Positions 1 through 7,594 are shown, counted from the stretch's first letter. The stretch: 13,810 bases of DNA from Candidatus Thorarchaeota archaeon (GCA_013138615.1 WTCK01000129.1:1-13810), one strand, 5' to 3'. Numbers and translations: made by a program. Notes: generated from the letters alone by a model not told the origin.

Positions 1-1
1 A

Positions 2-346
2 GAGGTAGGATACACAGAGAACGAAATCGAGCTGGTTGTGCAAGCAATAGGGACACACAGGTTTAGTGAAGGCTTGACACCCACTTCGATCGAGGGAGAG
101 ATTCTTAGTGATGCGGACAAGCTTGATGCAATGGGAGCAATTGGCGTGTTTCGAGCCATTGCACAAGCATCAATGACAGGTGTAGGCATTGACGGTTTTC
201 TCAGTCATGCAGATGAGAAGCTATTGAAGCTGCACGAGCTGATGTACACTAAGCAGGCGAAGACCCTGGCGGAAAAGCGTCACGTGGTTCTTGACAGATT
301 CGTCAATCAGTTACGTGAAGAGATTCAATCCAATGTGGAAGCTTAA
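2..346 (+). CDS. HD-domain phosphohydrolase, 3' part only
   Basis: Partial gene: the frame is open to the left edge, so the N-terminus, with the first His and the His-Asp pair, lies outside the window. The visible ~114 residues match the second half of archaeal/bacterial HD-superfamily metal-dependent phosphohydrolases of the short uncharacterised type. They show the 'IGTHRF' helix, then 'ILSDADKLDAMGAIG', whose Asp would be the last metal ligand, then a helical tail with 'KLLKLHELM' and 'AEKRHVVLDRF' typical of the family. A substrate cannot be named; HD proteins usually cut phosphate esters, often of nucleotides. It ends in TAA five bases from the stop of the converging CYTH gene, leaving no room for a separate terminator. 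Family fairly sure, function unknown. Confidence 0.8.
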   Translation, partial: EVGYTENEIELVVQAIGTHRFSEGLTPTSIEGEILSDADKLDAMGAIGVFRAIAQASMTGVGIDGFLSHADEKLLKLHELMYTKQAKTLAEKRHVVLDRFVNQLREEIQSNVEA

Positions 347-351
347 TGGAA

Positions 352-930
352 TCAGCCTTGCAGAAAGATCTCCAAATAGGATGTTCTAATCGAATTGTTC
401 GAATCAAGTCCCAGCCGCTCAATGAGGTTGAATATCCTGTCCAGAGCCGGGTCCATGTCACCCCTCGATGTGACGATACTTTCCAATTCCAAGAAAAGAC
501 CAACATCCTCCACATCATCGACACTAACAGTGATAGAGTCTACAGTGTAGAACACACGTCGTTTTGAGATAGTGGCCACATGCTTGAATCCAAGGCGCTC
601 CAGGATTAGCCGAGCACTGTCTATGTTGCTGATGTGTACTGAGAGTTCAACGCGTGATTTGGACCGGGACTCTAGTTTTGGCCCCTTGTAGGTCAGCTCA
701 TATGGAGTGGCAATTGTGTTGTCTTTCTCGTCCCCTTCCGCCTCGGGATGACGGCTTCTTAGACGAAGAGCCTCGTCGGTTTCTTGAAAAGCCCTTGCAG
801 GATGGTCGAAATAGGCATCAACTTGGGTTTCGCTATTCGTCTTTTGTGCACCAATGCGATGAAGAGCCGCCTCAACGGATTTTCGATTCTCTATCGGTAT
901 CTTGACCTCAACCTCAATGGATTCCTTCAT
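352..930 (-). CDS. CYTH-domain protein (class IV adenylate cyclase / triphosphatase family)
   Basis: A 192-residue protein covering a complete CYTH triphosphate-tunnel domain. It starts with the signature ExExK (E6, E8, K10 in 'IEVEVKIPI'). Then come 'EALRLRSR' (R56, R58), 'ELTYKGPK' (K82), 'RVELSV' (R93, E95), a basic 'SKRR' near 123-125, and the metal-binding acidic strand 'GLFLELES' (E148, E150). Family members bind a triphosphate and act as class IV (CyaB-type) adenylate cyclases, thiamine triphosphatases or inorganic triphosphatases; the sequence does not separate these, and most archaeal members are uncharacterised. I chose the ATG at 930 because homology begins exactly there. A GGAG lies about 11 bases upstream, and the open frame beyond it (to 1380) is antisense to threonine synthase. 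It is transcribed divergently from thrC. Confidence 0.88.
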   Translation of the reverse strand: MKESIEVEVKIPIENRKSVEAALHRIGAQKTNSETQVDAYFDHPARAFQETDEALRLRSRHPEAEGDEKDNTIATPYELTYKGPKLESRSKSRVELSVHISNIDSARLILERLGFKHVATISKRRVFYTVDSITVSVDDVEDVGLFLELESIVTSRGDMDPALDRIFNLIERLGLDSNNSIRTSYLEIFLQG

Positions 931-1051
931 CTGAAACTGGGCTCCTGTCAATGCATAGGTAAGAACTGCAAAATGACGGGGGAACAAGTCAATAGGTGTT
1001 TCCATAACTGTCATAACGGAGGCCTGACAAGCATTGAAGGCAGGTGTAGTC

Positions 1052-2305
1052 GTGTCAAGAATCAAACATCTCAAGTGTGCCAAGTGTGGGAAAGAATACA
1101 CCGACAAGGACGTGCCGCCCAATGACGGATGCGGGGGAAGGATCGACATATCCTTTGATCTTGAGGAACTCAAGGAAATATTCACCAGGCAGAGCATCGA
1201 GCAACGAAAGGGAGGATTATGGAAATACTTCGAGCTAATGCCCCTGAAGAAGCGGGAGAGCATAGTGACTCTGGGCGAAGGAAATACGCCCTTGTTACGA
1301 AGCAACCGCCTTGCGGACCAATTGAAACTTGACAATCTATTCTTGAAAATTGAAACGGTAAATCCCTCAGGATCTTTCAAGGATCGACCGATATGTGTGG
1401 GAGTGAGTCGTGCCTATGAGGATGGCGCGGAAACGGTATCTGCTGCATCATCAGGAAATGCTGCGGCATCTATGTCCACGTACGCTGCTAGGGCGGGAAT
1501 GCAAGCCGTGGTTTTCGTGCCAGAGGACGCTCCTGCGGGGAAACTCATACATCTCAGGACGCTCGGAGCCCGCGTGTTCAGAGTTCAGAAAGTCAAGGAT
1601 GGAGTAGATCCCACAACAACATTGCTCAAAGCTGCTTGCACAGAACTGGGATGGACACCTACACCATCATTCGGGCCGTTCAATTGCTTTCAATTCGAGG
1701 GAACAAAATCGCTTGGCTATGAGGTTGCCGAGCAAATGAACTGGGAACCACCGGATTGGATACTATTTCCCACTGGTAGTGGAGGGCTTATGGCTGGGAC
1801 AATGAAGGGGCTATGGGAGTTCCAGCAGATGGGGTTGATAGATTGCCTACCAAGACCAGTTGTGGTTCAGCCAGAGGGGTGTGCACCGATCGTTCGGGCG
1901 TTCAAGAAGAATCAAGACCCTCTTGATATCGCGCCATGGGACTCGAATGAAACCGTAGCAGGAGGTCTTGCAGACCCATTCCCGTGGGACGGCGATGCGG
2001 CGCTCAAGTATCTGAAGATAGCGAACGGTAAGGCGATTGCGGTGCCTGACGAAGCCATAGAGCGGCAGCTTGTGGCTCTAGGCAAGCTGGAAGGTATCTT
2101 TGCTGAACCGAGCGGTGTTGCAGCATTAGCAGGGCTTGAATCGCTTATTGATCAAGGGGTCATCGATAAATCTGACAGAGTTGTTGTTCCAATAACAGGT
2201 TCTGGGTTCAAGGATTTGGCAACGCCAGACCGACTCACACCCCAAGTCATTCTCATAGCGCCAGATCTTAACCAGCTGAAGGCTGCACTTGAGAGCAGTG
2301 CTTGA
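1052..2305 (+). CDS. thrC: Threonine synthase (PLP-dependent)
   Basis: Converts O-phosphohomoserine to threonine in the cytoplasm, using pyridoxal phosphate. The 417 residues begin with a zinc-ribbon-like segment (C9, C12, C27) usual in archaeal threonine synthases. The fold-type II core follows: 'SGSFKDRP' with the PLP-binding lysine (K110), 'SSGNAAAS' which contacts the cofactor, and the phosphate-binding loop 'PTGSGG' (about 241-246). 'FAEPSGVAALAGL' and 'ITGSGFKD' near the C-terminus are also typical. I prefer the GTG at 1052, with GGTG at 1042-1045, over an in-frame TTG at 1034; the choice changes only six residues. It leads a plus-strand cluster and is followed 14 bases later by the cytosine deaminase. 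A related enzyme such as cysteate synthase cannot be wholly excluded. Confidence 0.9.
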   Translation: MSRIKHLKCAKCGKEYTDKDVPPNDGCGGRIDISFDLEELKEIFTRQSIEQRKGGLWKYFELMPLKKRESIVTLGEGNTPLLRSNRLADQLKLDNLFLKIETVNPSGSFKDRPICVGVSRAYEDGAETVSAASSGNAAASMSTYAARAGMQAVVFVPEDAPAGKLIHLRTLGARVFRVQKVKDGVDPTTTLLKAACTELGWTPTPSFGPFNCFQFEGTKSLGYEVAEQMNWEPPDWILFPTGSGGLMAGTMKGLWEFQQMGLIDCLPRPVVVQPEGCAPIVRAFKKNQDPLDIAPWDSNETVAGGLADPFPWDGDAALKYLKIANGKAIAVPDEAIERQLVALGKLEGIFAEPSGVAALAGLESLIDQGVIDKSDRVVVPITGSGFKDLATPDRLTPQVILIAPDLNQLKAALESSA

Positions 2306-2319
2306 AAGGAGTGGTGAAG

Positions 2320-2796
2320 ATGACCAAACATCAACGATCCAAACCCACAATGCCAGAGATGATTCGTTTCATGAAAGAAGCGCTGATCGAAGCCAAGAGA
2401 GGATTCGTAGACGGTGGTATACCTATCGGCTCAGTGTTAGTGATTGATGGCAAGATTGTGGGTCGAGGGCATAATCGCAGAGTCCAGAAGAACAGTGCAA
2501 TCCTACACGCTGAGATGGATTGCCTTGAGAATGCAGGACGATTGAAGGCGTCAGAATACCAAAGGGCAACGATATACTCTACACTTTCCCCTTGCGACAT
2601 GTGCAGTGGGGCAATACTCCTTTATGGGATTCCTAGGGTTGTTGTAGGCGAGAATAGAAATTTCAAAGGACCAGAGGAGTATGTTCGGAGTCGTGGAGTA
2701 GAGGTTACGATTATCGATGACAAGGACTGCTTCGAAACCATGCGGAAATTCATCAAGGGCTACCCGGAACTGTGGAATGAGGACATTGGCGTCTGA
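2320..2796 (+). CDS. Cytosine deaminase, yeast Fcy1 type
   Basis: Predicted zinc enzyme that deaminates cytosine to uracil in pyrimidine salvage. The protein has 158 residues, the same length as yeast Fcy1, and resembles it throughout from memory. Visible are 'GGIPIG', 'GRGHN' (N52), the zinc/catalytic pair H63 and E65 in 'LHAEMDCLENAGRL', and 'TLSPCDMCSGAI' with zinc cysteines C92 and C95. Also present are 'YGIPRVVVGEN', F115, and the C-terminal 'LWNEDIG' with W152 and D155, which in Fcy1 close over and bind cytosine. That C-terminal part is absent from TadA tRNA deaminases, so TadA is unlikely. I chose ATG 2320, after AAAGGAG at 2305-2311, because it gives the family length; an in-frame TTG at 2302 overlaps the thrC stop. 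Probably co-transcribed with thrC. Confidence 0.87.
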   Translation: MTKHQRSKPTMPEMIRFMKEALIEAKRGFVDGGIPIGSVLVIDGKIVGRGHNRRVQKNSAILHAEMDCLENAGRLKASEYQRATIYSTLSPCDMCSGAILLYGIPRVVVGENRNFKGPEEYVRSRGVEVTIIDDKDCFETMRKFIKGYPELWNEDIGV

Positions 2797-2825
2797 TCCT
2801 TAGAGCAAACGGAAGTGACAGAATC

Positions 2826-3803
2826 TTGATCGGAAAAGAGCAGCGCAATAGAGCTAAAGAGATTGCCAAGAAGTATGGATACCTGCCATACATGATAGAA
2901 AGATACGTTGCTCTCTGGGGGGAACAGGAAGCAATCCAGTTTCTGGAAGCATGTGAGCAGCCGATCAAGAGAGCCATCAGACTCAATACACTTCGAGCGC
3001 CAGTCGAGGAAACACTCAGCAGGCTAACAGCCAAAGGCGTAAGGCTAGAGAAAGTTCCTTGGCTAGATACGGGATACATTGCTGATTTCACGCGTATATC
3101 GCCGGGTTCACTCCTGGAACACATGCGAGGATTCTACTATGTTCAGGGAGTGCCATCAATGACCGTAGCGGAGGCACTGCGCCCGCAACCAGATAGCCTA
3201 GTGGTGGACATGGCCGCTGCGCCGGGTGGGAAGACTACACACATGGCTCAGATGATGAATAATTCCGGCGTTATCGTTTCGATTGAACAAGACAGGCTTC
3301 GTACGGCAAGTCTCGAGAGTAACATCCATCGTTGCGGTGTAACGAATTCGATTGTATTGCGCGGTGATTCCCGCAAGCTTGATCAGCTTGGCTTAGCGCC
3401 AGATTACATACTACTGGACGCACCATGTTCAGGAGAAGGGCTCATCGCTCTTGATCCCTCACGAAAGCGTAGCAAGAGCATGGCGGACATCAGGTTTTGC
3501 GCTACTAAGCAGGATGCGTTACTGGATGCTGCAATCACCGCTCTTGCCCCGGGAGGAACTCTCGTCTACTCAACCTGCTCGATTGCCCCCGAAGAAAATG
3601 AATTCGTTATTGATGACCTCTTGAAACGTCGACCTGAAACGAAGGTAGTGCCAATCAACATTGAGTTTGGCGTTCCTGCGTATCCTGCCCCCTACGGCGT
3701 TGAATTGCACGAATCACTAACCCTCGCAAGACGCTTTCTTCCACATAAGCACAACGTGGAAGGTTTCTTCATTTGTAGAATTGAGAAGGAGGAATCGTCT
3801 TGA
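2826..3803 (+). CDS. NOL1/NOP2/Sun-family RNA (cytosine-5) methyltransferase
   Basis: Predicted SAM-dependent enzyme making 5-methylcytosine in rRNA or tRNA. The 325 residues show an N-terminal RNA-binding part ('YGYLPYMIERY', 'RAIRLNTLR'), the SAM-binding motif I 'DMAAAPGGKTTHM' (128-140), motif IV 'DAPCSGEG' with C201, and motif VI 'YSTCSIAPEENE' with C251. Having both cysteines is the hallmark of m5C RNA methyltransferases: one attacks C6 of the base and the other helps release the product. The RNA target cannot be read from sequence, but the next gene encodes a NIP7-like partner, which favours a large-subunit rRNA/NOP2-like role. It starts at TTG 2826, since the next Met (residue 23) would cut conserved sequence; its SD is weak. 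Its stop overlaps the next start. Confidence 0.9.
   Translation: MIGKEQRNRAKEIAKKYGYLPYMIERYVALWGEQEAIQFLEACEQPIKRAIRLNTLRAPVEETLSRLTAKGVRLEKVPWLDTGYIADFTRISPGSLLEHMRGFYYVQGVPSMTVAEALRPQPDSLVVDMAAAPGGKTTHMAQMMNNSGVIVSIEQDRLRTASLESNIHRCGVTNSIVLRGDSRKLDQLGLAPDYILLDAPCSGEGLIALDPSRKRSKSMADIRFCATKQDALLDAAITALAPGGTLVYSTCSIAPEENEFVIDDLLKRRPETKVVPINIEFGVPAYPAPYGVELHESLTLARRFLPHKHNVEGFFICRIEKEESS
3786..3792 (+). promoter_or_regulatory. Shine-Dalgarno site of the NIP7-like gene
   Basis: AAGGAGG lies inside the last codons of the methyltransferase gene, seven bases before the TTG at 3800. It is among the strongest ribosome binding sites here and supports the unusual TTG start overlapping the upstream TGA. 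Confidence 0.8.
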
Positions 3804-4342
3804 AACCAGAGTACGTAGACTCAGTCCAGTGGGACATTGTGAGAAACCAGATAGATTCAGACTATGGTGCAGGTGTGACAAAGCGCATCTTGGGTGCTCT
3901 TACACCGGTATCATTGCCTAGGGCTAAGGGAATCTCATTTTATCTAGTTCCTACGGGTTGGCTGAAGATTCTTGACCGGGACTTCAAACAATTCACACCC
4001 CTCTCACTCGGTATGTGGCTTGGAGACCTCGTAGAAGGCTTGTTTAGGCTGAGTCTACCGGCACTGGAACGGGTTCAAGAACACACTTCCAACCTTCTCA
4101 TTGTGTCGAGGCGCGGGGCTGAATCATTTACATACGGAAGAAGCATTCTCAAAGAATCAGTTGTCAAGATTGCACCTTCACTCCTAAGAGGCCAGAGGGT
4201 GTTCATTCTCAACGAAACAAACGAGTGCTTGGGTCTAGCAGCGCTCTCAGTGGATGCTTACAAGATAGGACGTCTGGCCAAGGATAGACTTGTAGCCAAG
4301 AACCTTGTTGACATCGGGTGGTACATTCGAAGGTTGAGCTAA
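3800..4342 (+). CDS. NIP7-like ribosome biogenesis protein with C-terminal PUA domain
   Basis: A 180-residue protein, the same length as human NIP7, which acts in large-subunit pre-rRNA processing. The N-terminal half is divergent but keeps 'LSLGMWLG' and 'FRLSLPALE', lining up with 'VSLGTCFG' and 'FRLHVTALD' in NIP7. The C-terminal PUA domain (about 98-178) has 'GAESFTYGRSILKESV', 'NECLGLAALS' and 'VDIGWYIRR', matching NIP7 'SFLYGNHVLKSG', 'IPLGFGVAAKS' and 'ADIGEYVRH' (recalled, not searched). PUA domains bind RNA. The TTG start overlaps the methyltransferase TGA (TTGA), so the two are probably translated together, as expected if their products work as a pair. The TAA overlaps the stop of the converging PAC2-family gene. 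Some databases may label such proteins only as 'PUA domain protein'. Confidence 0.78.
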   Translation: MKPEYVDSVQWDIVRNQIDSDYGAGVTKRILGALTPVSLPRAKGISFYLVPTGWLKILDRDFKQFTPLSLGMWLGDLVEGLFRLSLPALERVQEHTSNLLIVSRRGAESFTYGRSILKESVVKIAPSLLRGQRVFILNETNECLGLAALSVDAYKIGRLAKDRLVAKNLVDIGWYIRRLS

Positions 4343-5079
4343 ACAAACATGTCAGAGGTCCGATCGTCAGATTCGATTGACCTGCGCATCTTCTCAAGCC
4401 GTTCAATCTCTTTGCTCTCTTCTAGGAGCTGCTCCACATTGGCCTTTAAGCCGTACACTTGGTTCAGCTTCTCCAGCATTGCGGCGGCGGCTCTCGGATC
4501 TGGTCTTCCTCGTATAGCATAGGATAGTAGACCGATTGCGGGTGCATCTCGCATCTCCAGCTCTGCCAATAGGAGTGCAAGTGGACCAGCTACGAAGAGT
4601 CCCTCCTCTAGGAGCGGAACGTCCCACTTCTCAATCAATGGCTTATACTTGCTCGTTGGGACACAACGCATTTTTGCTTCATCTTCCTTGAAGCTTGCAT
4701 CCAATCCGCCTAGGAGGATGGTTTCTGAGAACTTGCACTTTGCTAGCCACTCAGCCAATCTGTCGACAAAATTCCACTGATCGCTCTGATGTGGTTGGAA
4801 TCGAGGTACGAGGAAAATCAGTTTCTTTTTCGCATAGGAATAGAGCTCGAACGGAAGCACCAACCTCTCGTTTTCCATCGATACGAATAATGGCAGCATA
4901 TCGCTCTTGATGAACCCAACTCGTTTTGCTTCCAATGTTCGAGTCAAGTGAGCGGTGCTCAAGAAACCTACTTCGCCCAGACCATGAAAACCGCAGATGA
5001 ATGTGGAACCAGGCTTAACTTGGAAGCCCTTCTTCAAGATGATGTTAAAACCAGACTGTCTCGTTGTAACAAATGCCAT
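4339..5079 (-). CDS. PAC2-family protein (proteasome assembly chaperone-like)
   Basis: A 246-residue member of the PAC2/DUF75 family, which includes eukaryotic Pba1/Pba2-type chaperones and archaeal PbaA/PbaB. Recognisable pieces are 'FICGFHGLGEVGFLSTAHL' (28-46), the strand-turn 'ILLGGLDASF', and 'GLFVAGPLALLLAELEMRDAPAIGLL', all typical of the fold, followed by 'GRPDPRAAAAMLEKLNQVYGL'. The end (about 215-240) is a charged helix rich in Glu, Arg and Lys. The last three residues, Met-Phe-Val, resemble the HbYX-type tail with which family members dock into the proteasome alpha ring, with Phe in place of Tyr. Starts at ATG 5079 behind a weak GAGG-like site. Its TAG overlaps the TAA of the NIP7-like gene, and it is divergent from the helicase-like gene. 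Not every archaeal PAC2 protein is a proteasome chaperone. Confidence 0.82.
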   Translation of the reverse strand: MAFVTTRQSGFNIILKKGFQVKPGSTFICGFHGLGEVGFLSTAHLTRTLEAKRVGFIKSDMLPLFVSMENERLVLPFELYSYAKKKLIFLVPRFQPHQSDQWNFVDRLAEWLAKCKFSETILLGGLDASFKEDEAKMRCVPTSKYKPLIEKWDVPLLEEGLFVAGPLALLLAELEMRDAPAIGLLSYAIRGRPDPRAAAAMLEKLNQVYGLKANVEQLLEESKEIERLEKMRRSIESDDRTSDMFV

Positions 5080-5374
5080 TCTCTTATGCCTCTTTGAAGT
5101 AGTAAGGGCTATGCTCGCAGTTCCTCACCCTTTCAAATAGCGCGTGGTGCTTTTCCTTTTTAACACTGTGTCATAGCAGGATAGGACACCATCAGCCCAT
5201 ATGCTCAGGGTGACATTCGAATCGAAAGGAAGGCAAAAGGCAACTCACCAGGATTCCAAGAAATCCCTGCTGTCGCGTATTTTTGGATAATACTAGCCCT
5301 TTTTGGTTAACGACAAAGCAAGAGAATGACATATCCTCATACGTTCCATAAGGTTAACATCGGAGCAGACTTAG
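5080..5374. promoter_or_regulatory. Divergent intergenic spacer (two promoters expected)
   Basis: The longest gene-free stretch, 295 bases between the start of the PAC2-family gene (-) and the helicase-like gene (+). Both promoters must lie here. Read on the minus strand, GTTAAAAAGG (5156-5165) is a candidate TATA element for the PAC2-family gene, about 80 bases before its ATG. On the plus strand GGTTAAC occurs twice, at 5306-5312 and 5352-5358, the second close to the GGAG at 5362-5365 that serves the TTG start at 5375. I see no RNA gene or convincing small ORF. Element assignments are guesses from composition and position. Confidence 0.35.
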
Positions 5375-7594
5375 TTGAGCACGCTTAGAAAACTTGAAAT
5401 CGAACAGGTTTCGCCTCGTCTATTGGAGGTTCTCAGAAGAGAAGGCCTAACTTCTCTAACCCCATTTCAGTCTGCTGCAGTTGATGGAGGGATTCTGAGA
5501 GGGGAGAGTCAAATTCTTCAGACCTATGATTATGAAGAGGCCTATCAGATAGCGGAGATATCGCTTCTGAATCGTGTAGCATCCGATTTTAAAACTAGGG
5601 CGCTTGTGCTCTGTCCAAATCCACATCAAGCCGAGAAACGATTCCATTCGTTGAGCTATAGATGCAACCGACTTGGCATCGAAGCTACAGCAATCATCCG
5701 GAGAAGGACTGCAATTGGGGACGCATGGAAGGGGGGGCGCGTAATTGTTGCCACCTTCAGGTCTCTAGATATCGCTCTGCGCGTACATCCTGATGCATTC
5801 GAAGGCATCGAGTGTCTCCTAACCGACCGTCTTGACTTGATTGGCCAGCCAAGGCTAGGTGCGAAGCTGGAAACTGTGTTGGTTACATTGATGGGTATGA
5901 ATACTGAACTGCAGCATGTCGTGGTAAGCCCCCCGGTAGCGGATGTCGAAGATCTCAGTTCATGGTTAGGCGCCAGGATTGTAGAGGATACCAAAACTGA
6001 CATGAAACGCATATTCAGCGTCAAGGCATTCGAAAGCGTTAACGAATCGTTGGCGGATCTCACTGAGTTTGTTCAGTATAGGCGTGGGCAGGTGGCCATT
6101 CTCTGCTCCAACATCCATGCATGCGAAGAGCTGGCGGCTCAGCTCACAGGAATGAGTGATGCAAGCAAGGAGTCATCTCTTGACCTTAGGTTAACGCCGG
6201 AACATAGGGATGACCTCGGACACCTCTCGAGGGACATTATGGGGAGGTACTCAGAATGCGAAACATCAGTCATGCTGGGGCGAACCGTTTCCAGAGGAGT
6301 TGCATTCATCCACGAGGGAATTGCACGAAGCCAAAGGAGAATCATATCCGGTGCGTGGGAAGATGGACTCATGCCAGTGATTATCATGCCAACGCGCTTT
6401 GCAATTGCTAGCGGCCTAAGGGCAACTGTCGTATTTCTAATTGGAGTTTTCATGCAGGATCTAGTCGGAGACCTAGCAGACAAAGAGGAATTAACACAAC
6501 TATCTGAATGGCAGCTCAGTGATGTGCTTAGCTCTATTGGAAAGAGAGGAGTCGACAATGAAGCTTTTGGAATAGTCGTGGTCGGCACCCAAACTGAAAG
6601 GCACAGAGTTCTTGCAAGATATTTCGTTGAGGATTCGGAAGGGAACATCAGCCCTAGACTTGGTGAGGTTGACAGCTCGATGGATAATCCAGAGAATGCT
6701 CAAGATCTCGTACTTCGACAGCTGTGTAGTGACCACACAAAAGAGGAGGACCCCTTCTCGATTCTGGACCGAACATTCTGGGCGGCAACCAATCGCGTCA
6801 CTCAGATATCTCGCGATGGTTTAATGCTAGCAGATGATGCTGATGTTGAGGCACTAATTTCACTACGGTCAACGAAATCCACTGCCACACGTGCGCGAGA
6901 GATACCAGATGAGGATGTTAGATTAGTAAGCATAAACCCTAACAAGATTGAGGGCCTCGTGCACAGTCGGAGTCGCGACTTATGGCACCATGTCGTCGTC
7001 AGGGCAGGCGAGGGGGTTTCCTGCACCTGCGAGTCATGGAAGTACCAAGGAATTAGGAAGCATAGACTATGCAAACACTTGGTTAGATTTGCGAATTTCG
7101 CTCTTCAAAATGACGAAACCAAACCTTACGCCGCTTCGGTTATCCGACAATCGCTAAGAGGATTAGAGATTCTTGGCGAACTGGAGAGAGCAGGTTTGAT
7201 GCAGCCGGATGGGAAGGGTTTCAGATGTACAAAACTCGGGCGGAGCGTCACTGTTCTGGGTGTTTCCGTGAGTGATTCAAAGAGAGTGAATAAAGCACTG
7301 GGACACGCCGGCAATAAGCTGGCGACTATCCTGATTGATGTTGCAGTGGCCAGAACGGGAATGCCTAGGAAGGCGATTGCGGGAGTTCTTGATGCTGTGC
7401 AGACGCGCGACATGGAGAAGGTTGTAAAGTGTGAACAACATGGGCCAGGAATTGTTGAGAATTGTCTGGAAGAGTTGCACTACATCAACAGCATTCTGGT
7501 AGGCATCATGGGAGGAAAAGCAGGCAAAGAACTGAAGAGAGAGATTCGTAAGTTGGATAAGAATCTGGTGGCCACTCTGGACGCCTTCAGCTAG
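5375..7594 (+). CDS. Catalytically dead Hel308/Ski2-like helicase with SWIM zinc finger
   Basis: A 739-residue protein with the order of a Hel308/Ski2-type superfamily 2 helicase but no catalytic motif. RecA1-like region, 1-205: 'GLTSLTPFQ' matches the Q-motif region. At the Walker A site the text is 'YDYEEAYQIAE', with no GKT. At the DExH site it is 'LLTDRLDLIG', followed by intact family context 'RLGAKLETVL'. The SAT motif reads 'SPP'. RecA2-like region, 210-405: 'RGVAFIHEGI' (308-316) is conserved, but motif V reads 'RFAIASGLRAT' and the arginine-rich motif VI is lost at 380-395. A winged-helix region follows, ending 'CTKLGRSVTVLG' (618-629). Between its halves sits a SWIM finger with C550, C552, C566 and H568. 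Start TTG 5375, GGAG at 5362-5365. Probably a nucleic-acid-binding structural protein; function unknown. Confidence 0.75.
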   Translation: MSTLRKLEIEQVSPRLLEVLRREGLTSLTPFQSAAVDGGILRGESQILQTYDYEEAYQIAEISLLNRVASDFKTRALVLCPNPHQAEKRFHSLSYRCNRLGIEATAIIRRRTAIGDAWKGGRVIVATFRSLDIALRVHPDAFEGIECLLTDRLDLIGQPRLGAKLETVLVTLMGMNTELQHVVVSPPVADVEDLSSWLGARIVEDTKTDMKRIFSVKAFESVNESLADLTEFVQYRRGQVAILCSNIHACEELAAQLTGMSDASKESSLDLRLTPEHRDDLGHLSRDIMGRYSECETSVMLGRTVSRGVAFIHEGIARSQRRIISGAWEDGLMPVIIMPTRFAIASGLRATVVFLIGVFMQDLVGDLADKEELTQLSEWQLSDVLSSIGKRGVDNEAFGIVVVGTQTERHRVLARYFVEDSEGNISPRLGEVDSSMDNPENAQDLVLRQLCSDHTKEEDPFSILDRTFWAATNRVTQISRDGLMLADDADVEALISLRSTKSTATRAREIPDEDVRLVSINPNKIEGLVHSRSRDLWHHVVVRAGEGVSCTCESWKYQGIRKHRLCKHLVRFANFALQNDETKPYAASVIRQSLRGLEILGELERAGLMQPDGKGFRCTKLGRSVTVLGVSVSDSKRVNKALGHAGNKLATILIDVAVARTGMPRKAIAGVLDAVQTRDMEKVVKCEQHGPGIVENCLEELHYINSILVGIMGGKAGKELKREIRKLDKNLVATLDAFS

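Noticed and set aside
1034..1051. TTG at 1034 as threonine synthase start
   Set aside because: The GTG at 1052 has a better-placed GGTG site and starts just before the zinc-ribbon; the longer form cannot be fully excluded.
654..1125. Plus-strand open frames of 83 and 113 codons in the CYTH/thrC region
   Set aside because: The first is antisense to the CYTH domain; the second spans the divergent promoter gap and runs out of frame into thrC; neither resembles a protein family.
931..1380. Upstream extension of the CYTH gene (open frame on the minus strand to 1380)
   Set aside because: The extra ~150 residues are antisense to threonine synthase and resemble no family, while CYTH homology starts exactly at the ATG at 930.
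2320..2796. TadA-type tRNA adenosine deaminase
   Set aside because: The C-terminal 'LWNEDIG' block and the 'YGIPRVVVGEN' context are characteristic of Fcy1-type cytosine deaminases rather than TadA.
5375..7594. The helicase-like gene as a decaying pseudogene
   Set aside because: The frame is uninterrupted for 739 codons, has a good ribosome binding site, and keeps structural motifs and all SWIM ligands, so constrained loss of catalysis is more likely than decay.
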